NCBI GenBank assembly: GCA_019428825.1
Contig: JAHYJU010000006.1
Location: 1-36,315, forward strand
Length of the DNA: 36,315 nt
Direction of reading: 5' to 3'
Origin: Patescibacteria group bacterium
GTDB lineage: Bacteria; Patescibacteriota; WWE3; UBA101185; UBA10185
Shown: piece after piece, positions 12,745 to 20,522 of the stretch
Position numbering within the stretch: position 1 is the first letter of the stretch
Layout: the number at the start of each line of letters is the position of its first letter
The notes under the pieces: model-generated
Database searches by the model: none
What the model saw: only the letters and a program-made list of their open reading frames with translations
What the model was told of the DNA's origin: nothing
Program-made: the position numbers and the translations under genes

Positions 12745-13029
12745 GTTTATTTAAAAGAAAATCTTTTTTGGTAGGCCTTAAAGATCTGGTAGGTTCTTTT
12801 GCTTCTTTCTATGTAGTTTTAAAAGTACTCTCCTTCTTTCTTTTTTTAATTTCTAACTTTGAACAACTGAATTATATCTTATAGTTTTATATTTGTCAAG
12901 TACTTGTTAACAACTAGTTAAATCTCTTAATCTGTTCTTTCTATTGATTAACAAGCATATATTACTACAGGATATAATATTTGTCAAGTACTTATTGACA
13001 AGTGTATTTATCTTATATAACATATAAGC
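12745..13029 (+). promoter_or_regulatory. promoter and repeats upstream of the TrmB-like gene
   Basis: TATTTGTCAAGTACTT occurs twice (12890-12905 and 12978-12993). The second copy starts an inverted repeat TTGTCAA (12981-12987) with TTGACAA (12995-13001) overlapping the -35 TTGACA (12995-13000). A -10 is TAACAT (13018-13023, 17-bp spacer) or TATAAC (13016-13021). The ATG at 13030 is 6-8 nt later, so the mRNA is probably leaderless. The repeats are likely binding sites for the regulator itself. Confidence 0.65.
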
Positions 13030-13779
13030 ATGTACAAAAAAGTTCTTGAAGATTCAGGCTTAAAATCAGGTGAAGCAGAAATATATGATCTTCTATTACA
13101 ATACGGCGACTCCCCCGCTTCCGATATAACTTCCAAAACAAAATTTAAAAGGGGAATGGTATATAAGTTTTTAGATGATTTAGAAAAAAGAGGTTTAGTT
13201 TCTACTTATAGAAAAAATAAGAAAACATATTTCAAACCCGAGCACCCTTACAAACTTCTAGAATCTATAGAAAAAACAATACAAGAATCTAAAACTCAGG
13301 AAACAATGCTTCAGAGTACACTTTCTCAAATAGTTAATACCTTTAATACATTACAGAACAAACCGGGAGTAAGAGTTTATGAAGGAATTGATGGAATAAA
13401 AGAAGTTTATATGGATACTTTGAGGGAAAGTAAAGAAATATGGGCTATACTTCAAACTTCTGATGTTGACCCAAAACTATATAAATGGCTAACAGAAGAG
13501 TATACTCCAATGAGGGCTAAATCTGGAATAAAAGCAAAAGTTATTGCCGCTCAGGATTCAAAATTAAAAAAGTATATTGAAAAAAACAAAGAGGAAAACA
13601 GAGAAACAAAAACAGTTCAAACAGGAAAATTCCCTATAGCCATTGAGATGAACATTTATGGAAACAAAGTAGCCTTTATGAACTTCAAAAAAGGGGAGAG
13701 TAATATCGGAATTATTATTAACAACAAACTCATTGCTGACACTATGAGGGCACTATTTTCTTTAGCATGGGAAGAATAA
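13030..13779 (+). CDS. TrmB-family transcriptional regulator
   Basis: A 249-aa regulator of the TrmB type. The N-terminal winged helix covers about residues 1-75 (LKSGEAEIYDLLLQYGDSPA, then SDITSKTKFKRGMVYKFLDD and LEKRGLVSTYRKNKKTYF). A coiled-coil linker (about 76-115) leads to a C-terminal TrmB regulator domain of the PLD-like fold (VRVYEGIDGIKEVYMDTL, then AIEMNIYGNKVAFMNFKK). In archaea TrmB proteins sense sugars, but in CPR bacteria the ligand is unknown. No transport genes are adjacent, so the target may be its own promoter or the hairpin-rich region upstream. The convergent methyltransferase-type gene ends 45 bp downstream. Confidence 0.88.
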   Translation: MYKKVLEDSGLKSGEAEIYDLLLQYGDSPASDITSKTKFKRGMVYKFLDDLEKRGLVSTYRKNKKTYFKPEHPYKLLESIEKTIQESKTQETMLQSTLSQIVNTFNTLQNKPGVRVYEGIDGIKEVYMDTLRESKEIWAILQTSDVDPKLYKWLTEEYTPMRAKSGIKAKVIAAQDSKLKKYIEKNKEENRETKTVQTGKFPIAIEMNIYGNKVAFMNFKKGESNIGIIINNKLIADTMRALFSLAWEE

Positions 13780-13824
13780 GATAATTGATAAACTATATAA
13801 TCACAATACAATTATCTGCTGTCT

Positions 13825-15612
13825 CTACATCCTAAATACCAAACGACCGTTGTGAATCTCTAATCTTATGGGAGACATTTCTCCTCTTTTGACCTGTTCT
13901 CGTAGATCCTCTATTGAACCTTTAAGCCAAGAAGAGTAAACGAAGGGTACTCCCAAAGGGACTCCCCAAGCGTCGACATTCCTATTGTAATCAACACTTG
14001 GGTGATATAAACCAATACCGTAAAGCATTTGGAACAGTTCACTTGTTGGAATACTAGAAATATCAAAATCAGGATCTTTTTCTATTTTGTAGTATGAATT
14101 ATCAAATAATCCTTCTTTTCCAATCGGAACTGTATCTAATTTTTGAACCTTGAATCCGAATAATTTTGCATAAGACTCAAACTGAAATCGAGTCATTGCC
14201 ATTCTGTTATATTTATGTAATTCATCAGGACCGTCGTAGATATTCCTTGCTCTCTGGGGTAAAACACCTAAAGATTCAAGATGAGCTGAATAATCTCTAG
14301 TATTGCTACTGTACTCATCGTCGCTACTCTCTGCTATCTCGGGAATTTCAGGAATGTCAATGATCATTTCGCCACCCTTCTGCAAGATTCTGTGCATTTC
14401 ATCAAAGAACCTTGCCATTTTCTCAGGAGTATTGTTGTGAAGTATTGTCCTACCTAAACAAAACATAATTTCAGGATTATCAAAACTTTTTTCGGTAGCC
14501 TTAGGTAAAGGCATATTATGCCAATCTACCTGCACAACCTTCAAATTTGGAGCATCTTCTTTTATTTGGTGGACATGTTTTTCTTCATATTCATATGCTG
14601 TCACGTCTAAACCTTGTTCATGTAACAAAATCGAATGCCTGCCCGTTCCCGCACCAATATCAGCTATTTTAACTTTCTCAGGGGGTATACCTTTTTTACT
14701 TGCATAATCTTCTACTATAAGTCTAATCCTTTCTACCTCCGCTTTCGTCTGCTTCTCATTATTTAATGCGTATTTACGAAACTCCACAGCTTGATAAACC
14801 GCTGATAAAGTGGTCATTACTTTTGCACCACTTTCTCCCTGAATAGTCCTCACAGTTTCTAAAACATCTGGATTATTCTCAGCATTAAGAAGCAAACCTT
14901 CGATTGTTGAAACGACTCCAAATACATTCATCGTCTCTACAGCTATTTTTAGTCTCGCTTCAGAATCTAAATCTTCTTGTGTTAGAAATCGAAAAACAGT
15001 GCCTCTCTCCTTTGCAGATGCCAAATATTCTAATGATTCTCTTAAAGCTATTAAATCCTCTTGCTCGCTAGTCATAGCTAAAGTCGTCATAGAGTCTTCT
15101 AAAAATGGTATTATTTTATCTCTATACTCTACGTATTTGGGATTTTTTAAGCCATCCTTATTAAATGAACGACCTGTTGTATTGCTTGCAAAGCATAATC
15201 TACATGCTAAAAACTTTGTGAGTTCTTTTCTAGCTTCAAAATTTTTATCTTGCGCTAAACGGGATAACAACAAAACACTCTCCGTTATATCTTCTTCCAT
15301 ATCTATAATACCAAGTGTATTTTCAACTTCGACCGCAATCATTGTGGCTTGTCTATCAATCGAATCAAATCGAATCTTCGTATCGTAATTCTCATAGGTT
15401 TCTCTATCGTATTCCAACTCCCTGTAGGCTGAATTTATCTTATCCCAAGATTTTAATATAGATGCGGCTTTACCCTTATATATTTCGTAATGCGAGGTTT
15501 CTAAATTTTCAGAAATATTGTTGAGACTACCACTCATCGAGTGGTCAGTATTTTCCGGAGATATACTCCTAACTACCTCAAAATCATTAACTATAGAGAT
15601 TCCCTCAGACAT
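13825..15612 (-). CDS. large protein with a class I SAM-dependent methyltransferase domain
   Basis: A 595-aa protein. Residues about 1-310 are mostly helical and unrecognised. A class I methyltransferase core begins at about 316: motif I IADIGAGTGRHSILLHEQG, an acidic second strand end (VTAYEYEEKHV), LKVVQVDWHNMPLP, and the motif IV region DNPEIMFCLGRTILHNNTPE, followed by RILQKGGEMIIDIPEIPE. SAM binding is therefore well supported, and the substrate is unknown. A C-terminal part of about 130 aa follows. The start has a -35/-10 pair and only 6 nt before the ATG. It could modify a small molecule, protein or nucleic acid; nothing in the neighbourhood decides this. Confidence 0.82.
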   Translation of the reverse strand: MSEGISIVNDFEVVRSISPENTDHSMSGSLNNISENLETSHYEIYKGKAASILKSWDKINSAYRELEYDRETYENYDTKIRFDSIDRQATMIAVEVENTLGIIDMEEDITESVLLLSRLAQDKNFEARKELTKFLACRLCFASNTTGRSFNKDGLKNPKYVEYRDKIIPFLEDSMTTLAMTSEQEDLIALRESLEYLASAKERGTVFRFLTQEDLDSEARLKIAVETMNVFGVVSTIEGLLLNAENNPDVLETVRTIQGESGAKVMTTLSAVYQAVEFRKYALNNEKQTKAEVERIRLIVEDYASKKGIPPEKVKIADIGAGTGRHSILLHEQGLDVTAYEYEEKHVHQIKEDAPNLKVVQVDWHNMPLPKATEKSFDNPEIMFCLGRTILHNNTPEKMARFFDEMHRILQKGGEMIIDIPEIPEIAESSDDEYSSNTRDYSAHLESLGVLPQRARNIYDGPDELHKYNRMAMTRFQFESYAKLFGFKVQKLDTVPIGKEGLFDNSYYKIEKDPDFDISSIPTSELFQMLYGIGLYHPSVDYNRNVDAWGVPLGVPFVYSSWLKGSIEDLREQVKRGEMSPIRLEIHNGRLVFRM

Positions 15613-15618
15613 ACCCCA

Positions 15619-15647
15619 ATTCTAAATCAAAAATAACCACAGGACAA
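15619..15647 (-). promoter_or_regulatory. promoter of the methyltransferase-type gene
   Basis: Minus-strand TTGTCC (15647-15642) and TAGAAT (15624-15619) are 17 bp apart. Six nt (TGGGGT) separate the -10 from the ATG, so the mRNA is probably leaderless, although GGGG could be read as a weak Shine-Dalgarno remnant. Confidence 0.6.
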
Positions 15648-15680
15648 TCAATAGGAAATTAAAATTAAAAAAAAGAAAAC

Positions 15681-16049
15681 CTACTCTAAAATACTCATAA
15701 TCCTAACCTTCCCAAAATAACCCATCTTCAATAAATCTTTATCCTTAGTTAAAAAAACATCACAACCGGAGTCAGATGCAGAATGAAGCTGAATATTGTC
15801 TTCAAGATCAGTTGTAGGACCGGTTAAAGATCTTGCAACTATATCCCCGCTAGTATCTACCACATTAAAGGTCTTAAATAACTTCTCTGCATCCGGATTT
15901 GGAACACTGTGTTTATAAACGTAAAACCACACGGGAATAGAAGATGCTGATAAAAATAGTGAATTTGAAGAAAGTTGGTTTAACAGTCCTACATCTCTCT
16001 TCTCTACAATATCTATAAAAGCGTTGGTATCAAGAAATATTTTTGCCAT
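15681..16049 (-). CDS. PIN-domain toxin (VapC-like)
   Basis: A 122-aa PIN-domain ribonuclease. The N-terminal strand KIFLDTNAFIDIV (3-15) carries the first acidic residue, Asp7. Internal acids lie in TTDLEDNIQLHSASDSGCD (about 78-96), and LTKDKDLLKM (about 99-108) is the usual last motif. VapC toxins cut tRNA or rRNA in an Mg-dependent way. The gene overlaps the end of the upstream antitoxin-like gene by 20 bp and has GAGGA before its ATG. The motif order is complete, so it is probably active. Confidence 0.88.
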   Translation of the reverse strand: MAKIFLDTNAFIDIVEKRDVGLLNQLSSNSLFLSASSIPVWFYVYKHSVPNPDAEKLFKTFNVVDTSGDIVARSLTGPTTDLEDNIQLHSASDSGCDVFLTKDKDLLKMGYFGKVRIMSILE

Positions 16050-16296
16050 ATTTTTCCTCTAAATGCTTTTGAAAAATTTCTTTTCTTTTTTTATATGAGT
16101 AGTTAGTACCGGTATGAAATGCTTCAATAAAATTCTTCAAATTCTTTTCACTAGAAATAACTTCTTTTTCATCATAAGGCTCTACAACTCCAATAACTTT
16201 AGACCTGTGTAACAGAAATGTCTTTTGTCCTTTTCTCAAAGAATCCCTTAATTTTGCTGATTTTGTACGTAATTCCGTAGTTGATAAATAATTCAT
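16030..16296 (-). CDS. Phd/VapB-like antitoxin partner of the PIN toxin
   Basis: An 88-aa antitoxin. The N-terminal MNYLSTTELRTKSAKLRDSL followed by KTFLLHRSKVIGVVEPYD matches the Phd/YefM-type DNA-binding fold. The C-terminal half is charged and should wrap the toxin. The reading frame extends 30 codons further upstream, but I reject that start: the ATG at 16296 is 6 nt after a consensus -10 and the extra residues look unlike the family. Its gene precedes and overlaps the PIN toxin. Confidence 0.82.
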   Translation of the reverse strand: MNYLSTTELRTKSAKLRDSLRKGQKTFLLHRSKVIGVVEPYDEKEVISSEKNLKNFIEAFHTGTNYSYKKRKEIFQKHLEEKYGKNIS

Positions 16297-16302
16297 GAGG
16301 TA

Positions 16303-16331
16303 ATTATATATACATTTAAATGTATAGTAAA
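16303..16331 (-). promoter_or_regulatory. promoter of the VapBC-like operon with palindrome filling the spacer
   Basis: Minus-strand TTTACT (16331-16326) and TATAAT (16308-16303) are 17 bp apart. The spacer is filled by a perfect 18-bp palindrome, TATACATTTAAATGTATA (16309-16326). The ATG at 16296 is 6 nt past the -10, so leaderless translation and direct autorepression are both expected. Confidence 0.85.
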
Positions 16332-16399
16332 GTGTATATTTTAAAAAATGGCAAAGCCAATAGATTTCTCTATGTGACCTTGCCAACGAGAAAAGTTAT

Positions 16400-16771
16400 T
16401 CAATTTAGGCACCGATAAGCACCTATAACTACTCCATATTCATCATCACTTTCTAAGCCAAATTCATGAGCGGATCTGTTAATATCATCGGACACCTCGC
16501 GAGCAACTTTTACAACTTCACTAGGATTGTTTGCTATATAAACCTTTCCCATATAGTGAACAGGCCTACCTTCTTTTAGTGCCCTGGAAATTCTAGTCCC
16601 TACATCGTAACCCCACCAAAGATCCTCCTCATCCTCTGTGGCTTCAAAATATTCTATTTCCCAACCCCATCCAAATTTCAAAATCTTGTGAAAAATAATC
16701 TCAGGATCAACCTTTGTAACATTTCTCTTCCTACCCTTGTGGGGCCCGGATAAATACGTAAGGTAAACCAT
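16400..16771 (-). CDS. hypothetical protein, 123 aa
   Basis: I do not recognise this family. The protein begins with strands (VYLTYLSGPHKGRKRNVTKV), has an aromatic, acidic middle (GWGWEIEYFEATEDEEDLWW) and a C-terminal helix (SEVVKVAREVSDDINRSAHE) followed by a strand (YGVVIGAYRCLN). It is probably a small soluble alpha/beta protein. The ATG has AAGGAGAG upstream at normal spacing. It stands alone between the VapBC-like operon and tgt, all on the minus strand. Confidence 0.72.
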   Translation of the reverse strand: MVYLTYLSGPHKGRKRNVTKVDPEIIFHKILKFGWGWEIEYFEATEDEEDLWWGYDVGTRISRALKEGRPVHYMGKVYIANNPSEVVKVAREVSDDINRSAHEFGLESDDEYGVVIGAYRCLN

Positions 16772-16846
16772 TTTCTCTCCTTAGTTTTTTAATTGATATA
16801 AAGGATAATACCAAAATTTCTATATAAAGAAAGGTGAATAAAAACC

Positions 16847-17974
16847 CTAACTTTTCAATTCCTCCCCCAACCTCTCCATCAACAAACTATAGAACCTTAA
16901 ATTATGAATAGTGGCTAATCTCAAAGAAGTAGTTTCATCATTTTTAAAAAGATGGTGAAGATAAGAGCGGGTGTATCTTGTACAAAGCAGGCAATCACAA
17001 GCTTTACTCACAGGTTCGGTATCATGGTAATACTTTTGCTTACTTGGATCAAAAAATGAGTAAAAATTGTCATCACGAACATTTATGTCCGAAATACTGT
17101 TAGCATTATACACATATAATCTGCTATGACGTGCATCTCTAGTTGGTAGAACGCAGTCAAAGATATAATACCCCATATCAAAACATTTAACGATTTCATC
17201 CGGCTTCCCTATTCCCAATCCGTATAATAAATAATCTGCAGGCGAATTCTCAGCTATAACTCTTGCCACATCATAATTAAAATCTCCGTTGTCTTTAATG
17301 GGCCATCCTCCGTACCCAAAACCATCAAAACCTATTTTTACAAGTTCTTTTGCACAATACTCTCTTAGATCAAGGTATTCCCCACCCTGAACCACACCCA
17401 GTAAATAAGGTCTATCTTCTTCTTTTATCTTTTCTTTTTCACAAATTTTTAAAAACTCTTCCTTAGACTTCTTAGCCCAAAGAATAGTCCTATCAACCGT
17501 ATCCTTAGCTTCCTCATAACCTACCCCGGGCTCTGTAAAATCATCCAAAACAACAACCATATCGGGCTTTAAAACCATTTGAAATTGAATTGATTTTTCG
17601 GGAGTTAGGGTAATTTTTTCCTTCCCCTGGAGTTTAAAAGTAACACCATCGTCATTTATAGTACCTCGTTTATCACTCCTTTTTGCTAAACTCATAACCT
17701 GAAACCCACCTGAATCAGATATCAAAGCACCACTCCATGACATAAATTGTCTTATTCCTTCATGTTCTTCTACTACTTTTTTACCCAAATCCTTGTACAA
17801 ATGATATGTATTAACCAAAATCCCGGGCGTCTTTGTTCCTTCAATATCAGATGAATCCAATGTTCTTATCACAGCTCTTGTAGCATCAGGAAAAAAGACG
17901 GGAAGAGGTACATCCCCATTTCTACTTTTAAATTTTTTTATGGTTCTTTTAGAGATCACAGATGAATGATACAC
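16847..17974 (-). CDS. tgt: queuine/preQ1 tRNA-ribosyltransferase
   Basis: tRNA-guanine transglycosylase exchanges G34 of GUN-anticodon tRNAs for a queuine precursor. The 375-aa protein has the TIM-barrel motifs: LISDSGGFQVMSL (84-96, Asp87), the substrate loop LLGVVQGGEY (191-200), and FDCVLPTRDARHSR (272-285) with the predicted nucleophile Asp273. The zinc site is complete: Cys326, Cys328, Cys331 and His357. The usual GGL(A/S)xGE loop is changed to FGYGGWPIKDNG, a departure from the bacterial consensus. The start appears to be GTG and has no clear Shine-Dalgarno sequence. No other queuosine genes lie in the window, so the precursor may be salvaged. Confidence 0.93.
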   Translation of the reverse strand: MYHSSVISKRTIKKFKSRNGDVPLPVFFPDATRAVIRTLDSSDIEGTKTPGILVNTYHLYKDLGKKVVEEHEGIRQFMSWSGALISDSGGFQVMSLAKRSDKRGTINDDGVTFKLQGKEKITLTPEKSIQFQMVLKPDMVVVLDDFTEPGVGYEEAKDTVDRTILWAKKSKEEFLKICEKEKIKEEDRPYLLGVVQGGEYLDLREYCAKELVKIGFDGFGYGGWPIKDNGDFNYDVARVIAENSPADYLLYGLGIGKPDEIVKCFDMGYYIFDCVLPTRDARHSRLYVYNANSISDINVRDDNFYSFFDPSKQKYYHDTEPVSKACDCLLCTRYTRSYLHHLFKNDETTSLRLATIHNLRFYSLLMERLGEELKS

Positions 17975-18003
17975 ATTGGAAAATATTAAGCAAATAGATC
18001 GTT

Positions 18004-18615
18004 CTAACTTGATTTTTCTTCAAGTAATTTTTGTATAAAAGATGTGATTTCTGGTTTTCTAGATTCTTGGGGAATATTTTTTAAATAAACACTCCAACTT
18101 TTTATATGATTTTCAAGTAAAGAAAATAGTTTTGAAGAAGAATTTCTTTTATTTACAATAACTTCTCTACTATCCTCACTTCTTGAAAAAATTCCGGTTA
18201 GAAGGTGTTTTGCCATAACTGCGGTACTCGTTTTGTTAACATTCTGACCTCCGGGACCTGAAGACCTGGATTGAATGTATTTAATTTCTTCATCTAAATT
18301 ATTAAAAACAGGATATTTTGAAGGTAATGAGTCAAGAACCCATTCTGAGTATTTTTCAATAATTTTAAGATTTTCATCTTCATTGGATAATTCAAAAGGA
18401 AAGTGTTTAAGATCATTTTTAAGATAAATCTTTGATTCTTCTATTCTTTTTCTTTCTGCGTTTTCTTTTTGAGAAGAACTTATTGCTTTGGAAGTTTTAG
18501 GGCCTTTATGACCACTCTTACCTCCTCCCCCTATCTTCTTACCAACATCAGATAAATCGTCCTCTATCTTCCACATTTCATCTTCAGTTAAGGATGTTAT
18601 TTCTTGAGGATCCAT
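18004..18615 (-). CDS. GGQ peptidyl-tRNA hydrolase domain protein (release-factor-like, ArfB-type)
   Basis: A 203-aa protein with the class I release-factor catalytic domain: YIQSRSSGPGGQNVNKTSTA (about 113-132) holds the GGQ at 122-124. There is no codon-recognition domain, so it resembles ArfB/YaeJ or PrfH-like rescue factors that release peptides from stalled ribosomes. The N-terminal 60 residues are an extension with a Gly/Lys-rich segment (KKIGGGGKSGHKGPKTSK). ArfB normally has a basic C-terminal tail that enters the mRNA channel; here the C-terminus (RKPEITSFIQKLLEEKSS) is less basic. Rescue activity is likely, but the mode of ribosome entry may differ. Confidence 0.85.
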   Translation of the reverse strand: MDPQEITSLTEDEMWKIEDDLSDVGKKIGGGGKSGHKGPKTSKAISSSQKENAERKRIEESKIYLKNDLKHFPFELSNEDENLKIIEKYSEWVLDSLPSKYPVFNNLDEEIKYIQSRSSGPGGQNVNKTSTAVMAKHLLTGIFSRSEDSREVIVNKRNSSSKLFSLLENHIKSWSVYLKNIPQESRKPEITSFIQKLLEEKSS

Positions 18616-18685
18616 GTTTTTATTATACGAGAATGACAGATAAATACCAAAAGAAAAACAAACTTCAGTGATTTTAATATTTACA

Positions 18686-19309
18686 TCAATGCTCGGGATG
18701 TACCCAATAAGCCCGAGCTAGTTTTTTGTCTTCGTCAGTAAGTATACTAATAACATATTCCTTTTCTTTCTTTTCTTCAGAGGTTTTTCCGAACTCTTGT
18801 AAAAATTTCTTCCAATTAAGCTCATTGTCTCTCATATCTTCGTTTTGCCACAATTGTTCGGAAACCGACCTTACCCCACTATTATCTCCAATCTCTTCAA
18901 TCCTATCTTTGGTATGCAAATCTAATATTTTCTTTTTTCTTTCAGCTAACATAAATTTTCCATAGGGATCATAGTCGGAACGTTTAGGACCATGCTCAGT
19001 ACCAGGCTTATTAGAAGGCTTTTTTCTAATATGTTCTTGTTTGCCATGCAAAAATTCAAATCTATTTGTAAGTGCTTGGGGCGATTTTCCACCCCCATCA
19101 TCATATTTTCTATCAGGACTTATTTCAGAAGGAATGGGAATTGGTTCAAAAACCTCAGAGAGAGAGGATATTTCATCGTCTCCCATAGGTTCAATATCTT
19201 CAGCAGGAACTTCCGCATCATCGGGTTCATCATAAAGCGAAAATAACTGGTCACCGTCAGGCACTCCAACTTCTAAATCATATTCAGCAAATTTTTGTGA
19301 AACTTCCAT
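18686..19309 (-). CDS. hypothetical protein, 207 aa
   Basis: I do not recognise this protein. It is very hydrophilic. Residues about 15-70 are acidic and Pro-rich (YDEPDDAEVPAEDIEPMGDD), and the middle is basic and Gly/Lys-rich (EHIRKKPSNKPGTEHGPKRS). The C-terminal third is charged and helical (ERKKKILDLHTKDRIEEIGD). Most of it looks disordered. It lies 70 bp upstream of the release-factor-like gene on the same strand. Many CPR genomes contain similar low-complexity soluble proteins of unknown role. Confidence 0.7.
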   Translation of the reverse strand: MEVSQKFAEYDLEVGVPDGDQLFSLYDEPDDAEVPAEDIEPMGDDEISSLSEVFEPIPIPSEISPDRKYDDGGGKSPQALTNRFEFLHGKQEHIRKKPSNKPGTEHGPKRSDYDPYGKFMLAERKKKILDLHTKDRIEEIGDNSGVRSVSEQLWQNEDMRDNELNWKKFLQEFGKTSEEKKEKEYVISILTDEDKKLARAYWVHPEH

Positions 19310-19393
19310 ATGAAAATTGTATCAGAAAAAATATGATTATTAATTTACATTATGCTAAATTTTTTATCTAACCAAGCATTCAGATAAAAATGC

Positions 19394-19406
19394 TATTATT
19401 AAAACT
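19394..19406 (+). promoter_or_regulatory. -10 box of the nuclease-like gene
   Basis: TATTAT (19394-19399) is followed by 7 nt and the ATG at 19407, with no Shine-Dalgarno sequence between. No strong -35 is visible. The spacing matches other probably leaderless genes in the window. Confidence 0.45.
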
Positions 19407-20273
19407 ATGATAGAATCTCTAACATCCATCGCACAAGGAGAAATACCTATATCAGAAATCTATTCTGAAATTAATACCCTCAAATCAGTAGACCCATCAG
19501 AAATTACATTAAAAAAAATATCAGAAAAAGTAACAGGTTTTTATGAATATAATAAGAGTAAAGCGTATGTAAGATCGAGTGGTTGTGGTTCATTCCTGGC
19601 AGCCCAGATAATTGCCCTAAACTTAGAAGAAGAAAATAATCCTTCCGATGAAGACATACCCCTTGCAGATAAAGTTAAAAAGGTTGAATCTGCAATAAGA
19701 CATGCACACAAAGCAACTGGGTATAAGTGGGAGGATATAAAAAATGGCTTTTACGCTGAGGCAGCAATGGCATTAACCCTAAATAATTTAGGGTTCCAAG
19801 TAAATATACCTGATCCAGTTGATGACCCTGAAGGAAAAATTGACCTCTTGGTTACAGACCCAGAAGAAAAAGAAAATCCATTTCTAATCACTCTACAAGT
19901 TAAAAACTCCGTAAACTTAAAAGAGGGAGTAATAATAGAAAATGCAAACAATCTAGGTGCTCTTATACATAGAATAGAAGATAATTGGGATTATTCAGGA
20001 AATTATGAAGCTGCCTCAGATAGGTTAGAACATTTGATTAATTCACTAGATATATCTACAGAACAGATGTTGCAATACCTACCTTCAAGTGATAATTTCC
20101 ACATGAAAATTATTCCAATAATTGCTATAATATCAGGTGGAGAGGGATCAAAAAACTCAATGTATAACGTTAGAACCGGAAGTCCTATGGGAGGTACTTT
20201 TGAAGAAGGGAGCATGGCTACTAAGGTATACGAAGAATTATCTAAAATAATATATACAAAAGAAAGGACGTAA
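19407..20273 (+). CDS. hypothetical protein with a possible PD-(D/E)XK nuclease core
   Basis: I cannot name the family, but residues about 112-170 fit a restriction-endonuclease-like core: helix FYAEAAMALTLNNLGFQVNI with Glu118, then GKIDLLVTD with Asp146, then LITLQVKNS with the Gln164-x-Lys166 pair. The pattern E-x27-D-x17-QxK is seen in PD-(D/E)XK enzymes. Residues 1-110 are helical and the C-terminal 110 are mixed, with a Gly/Ser-rich turn (IIAIISGGEGSKNS). It is probably cytoplasmic. A 61-aa gene follows 2 bp downstream, so the two form a small operon. It could be a defence or repair nuclease; this rests on motif spacing only. Confidence 0.7.
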   Translation: MIESLTSIAQGEIPISEIYSEINTLKSVDPSEITLKKISEKVTGFYEYNKSKAYVRSSGCGSFLAAQIIALNLEEENNPSDEDIPLADKVKKVESAIRHAHKATGYKWEDIKNGFYAEAAMALTLNNLGFQVNIPDPVDDPEGKIDLLVTDPEEKENPFLITLQVKNSVNLKEGVIIENANNLGALIHRIEDNWDYSGNYEAASDRLEHLINSLDISTEQMLQYLPSSDNFHMKIIPIIAIISGGEGSKNSMYNVRTGSPMGGTFEEGSMATKVYEELSKIIYTKERT

Positions 20274-20275
20274 AA

Positions 20276-20461
20276 ATGTTGAAAGGAACACCTATTGGAA
20301 AAACATCAGTAGATTGTGAAACTGCGCAGAAGGTAAATAAAGAAATCTCTGAGGGTATTCATCCTGAGAGCGAAAGTCTAGAAGCTGCAGTTATAGCACA
20401 CACCCTACTGTGCGCGAAATGCCAAAAAGTATTATTCGAACAAGAAGACGCAAAAAATTAA
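20276..20461 (+). CDS. small hypothetical protein, 61 aa, with a CxxC motif
   Basis: I do not recognise this protein. It is soluble and has one CAKC motif (residues 46-49) plus an earlier Cys14, which could bind a metal. It follows the nuclease-like gene after 2 bp, with AAAGGACG as a weak ribosome-binding site, and its stop codon lies inside a terminator stem. By position it may be a partner, regulator or inhibitor of the upstream protein, which is inference only. Confidence 0.65.
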   Translation: MLKGTPIGKTSVDCETAQKVNKEISEGIHPESESLEAAVIAHTLLCAKCQKVLFEQEDAKN

Positions 20462-20480
20462 CAATTTTATGCGTCTTCTT
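20442..20480 (+). terminator. terminator of the nuclease-like operon, overlapping the last codons
   Basis: AAGAAGACGCA (20442-20452) pairs perfectly with TGCGTCTTCTT (20470-20480), an 11-bp stem. The stop codon (20459-20461) lies in the loop. A modest T-rich tail follows (ATACACTTTTATT). Confidence 0.7.
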
Positions 20481-20522
20481 ATACACTTTTATTCAAAACA
20501 AAAATCCTCTATTATATAACCA

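Noticed and set aside
9029-13029. CRISPR array
   Set aside because: The repeats are few, unequally spaced and hairpin-centred; there is no series of identical repeats with similar-sized spacers and no Cas gene.
9234-13029. Diversity-generating retroelement
   Set aside because: Common in CPR genomes, but no reverse transcriptase and no template/variable repeat pair with A-specific differences is visible.
16297-16386. N-terminal extension of the VapB-like antitoxin
   Set aside because: The 30 extra codons cover the promoter and palindrome, and the residues do not fit the family; the ATG at 16296 follows the -10 by 6 nt.
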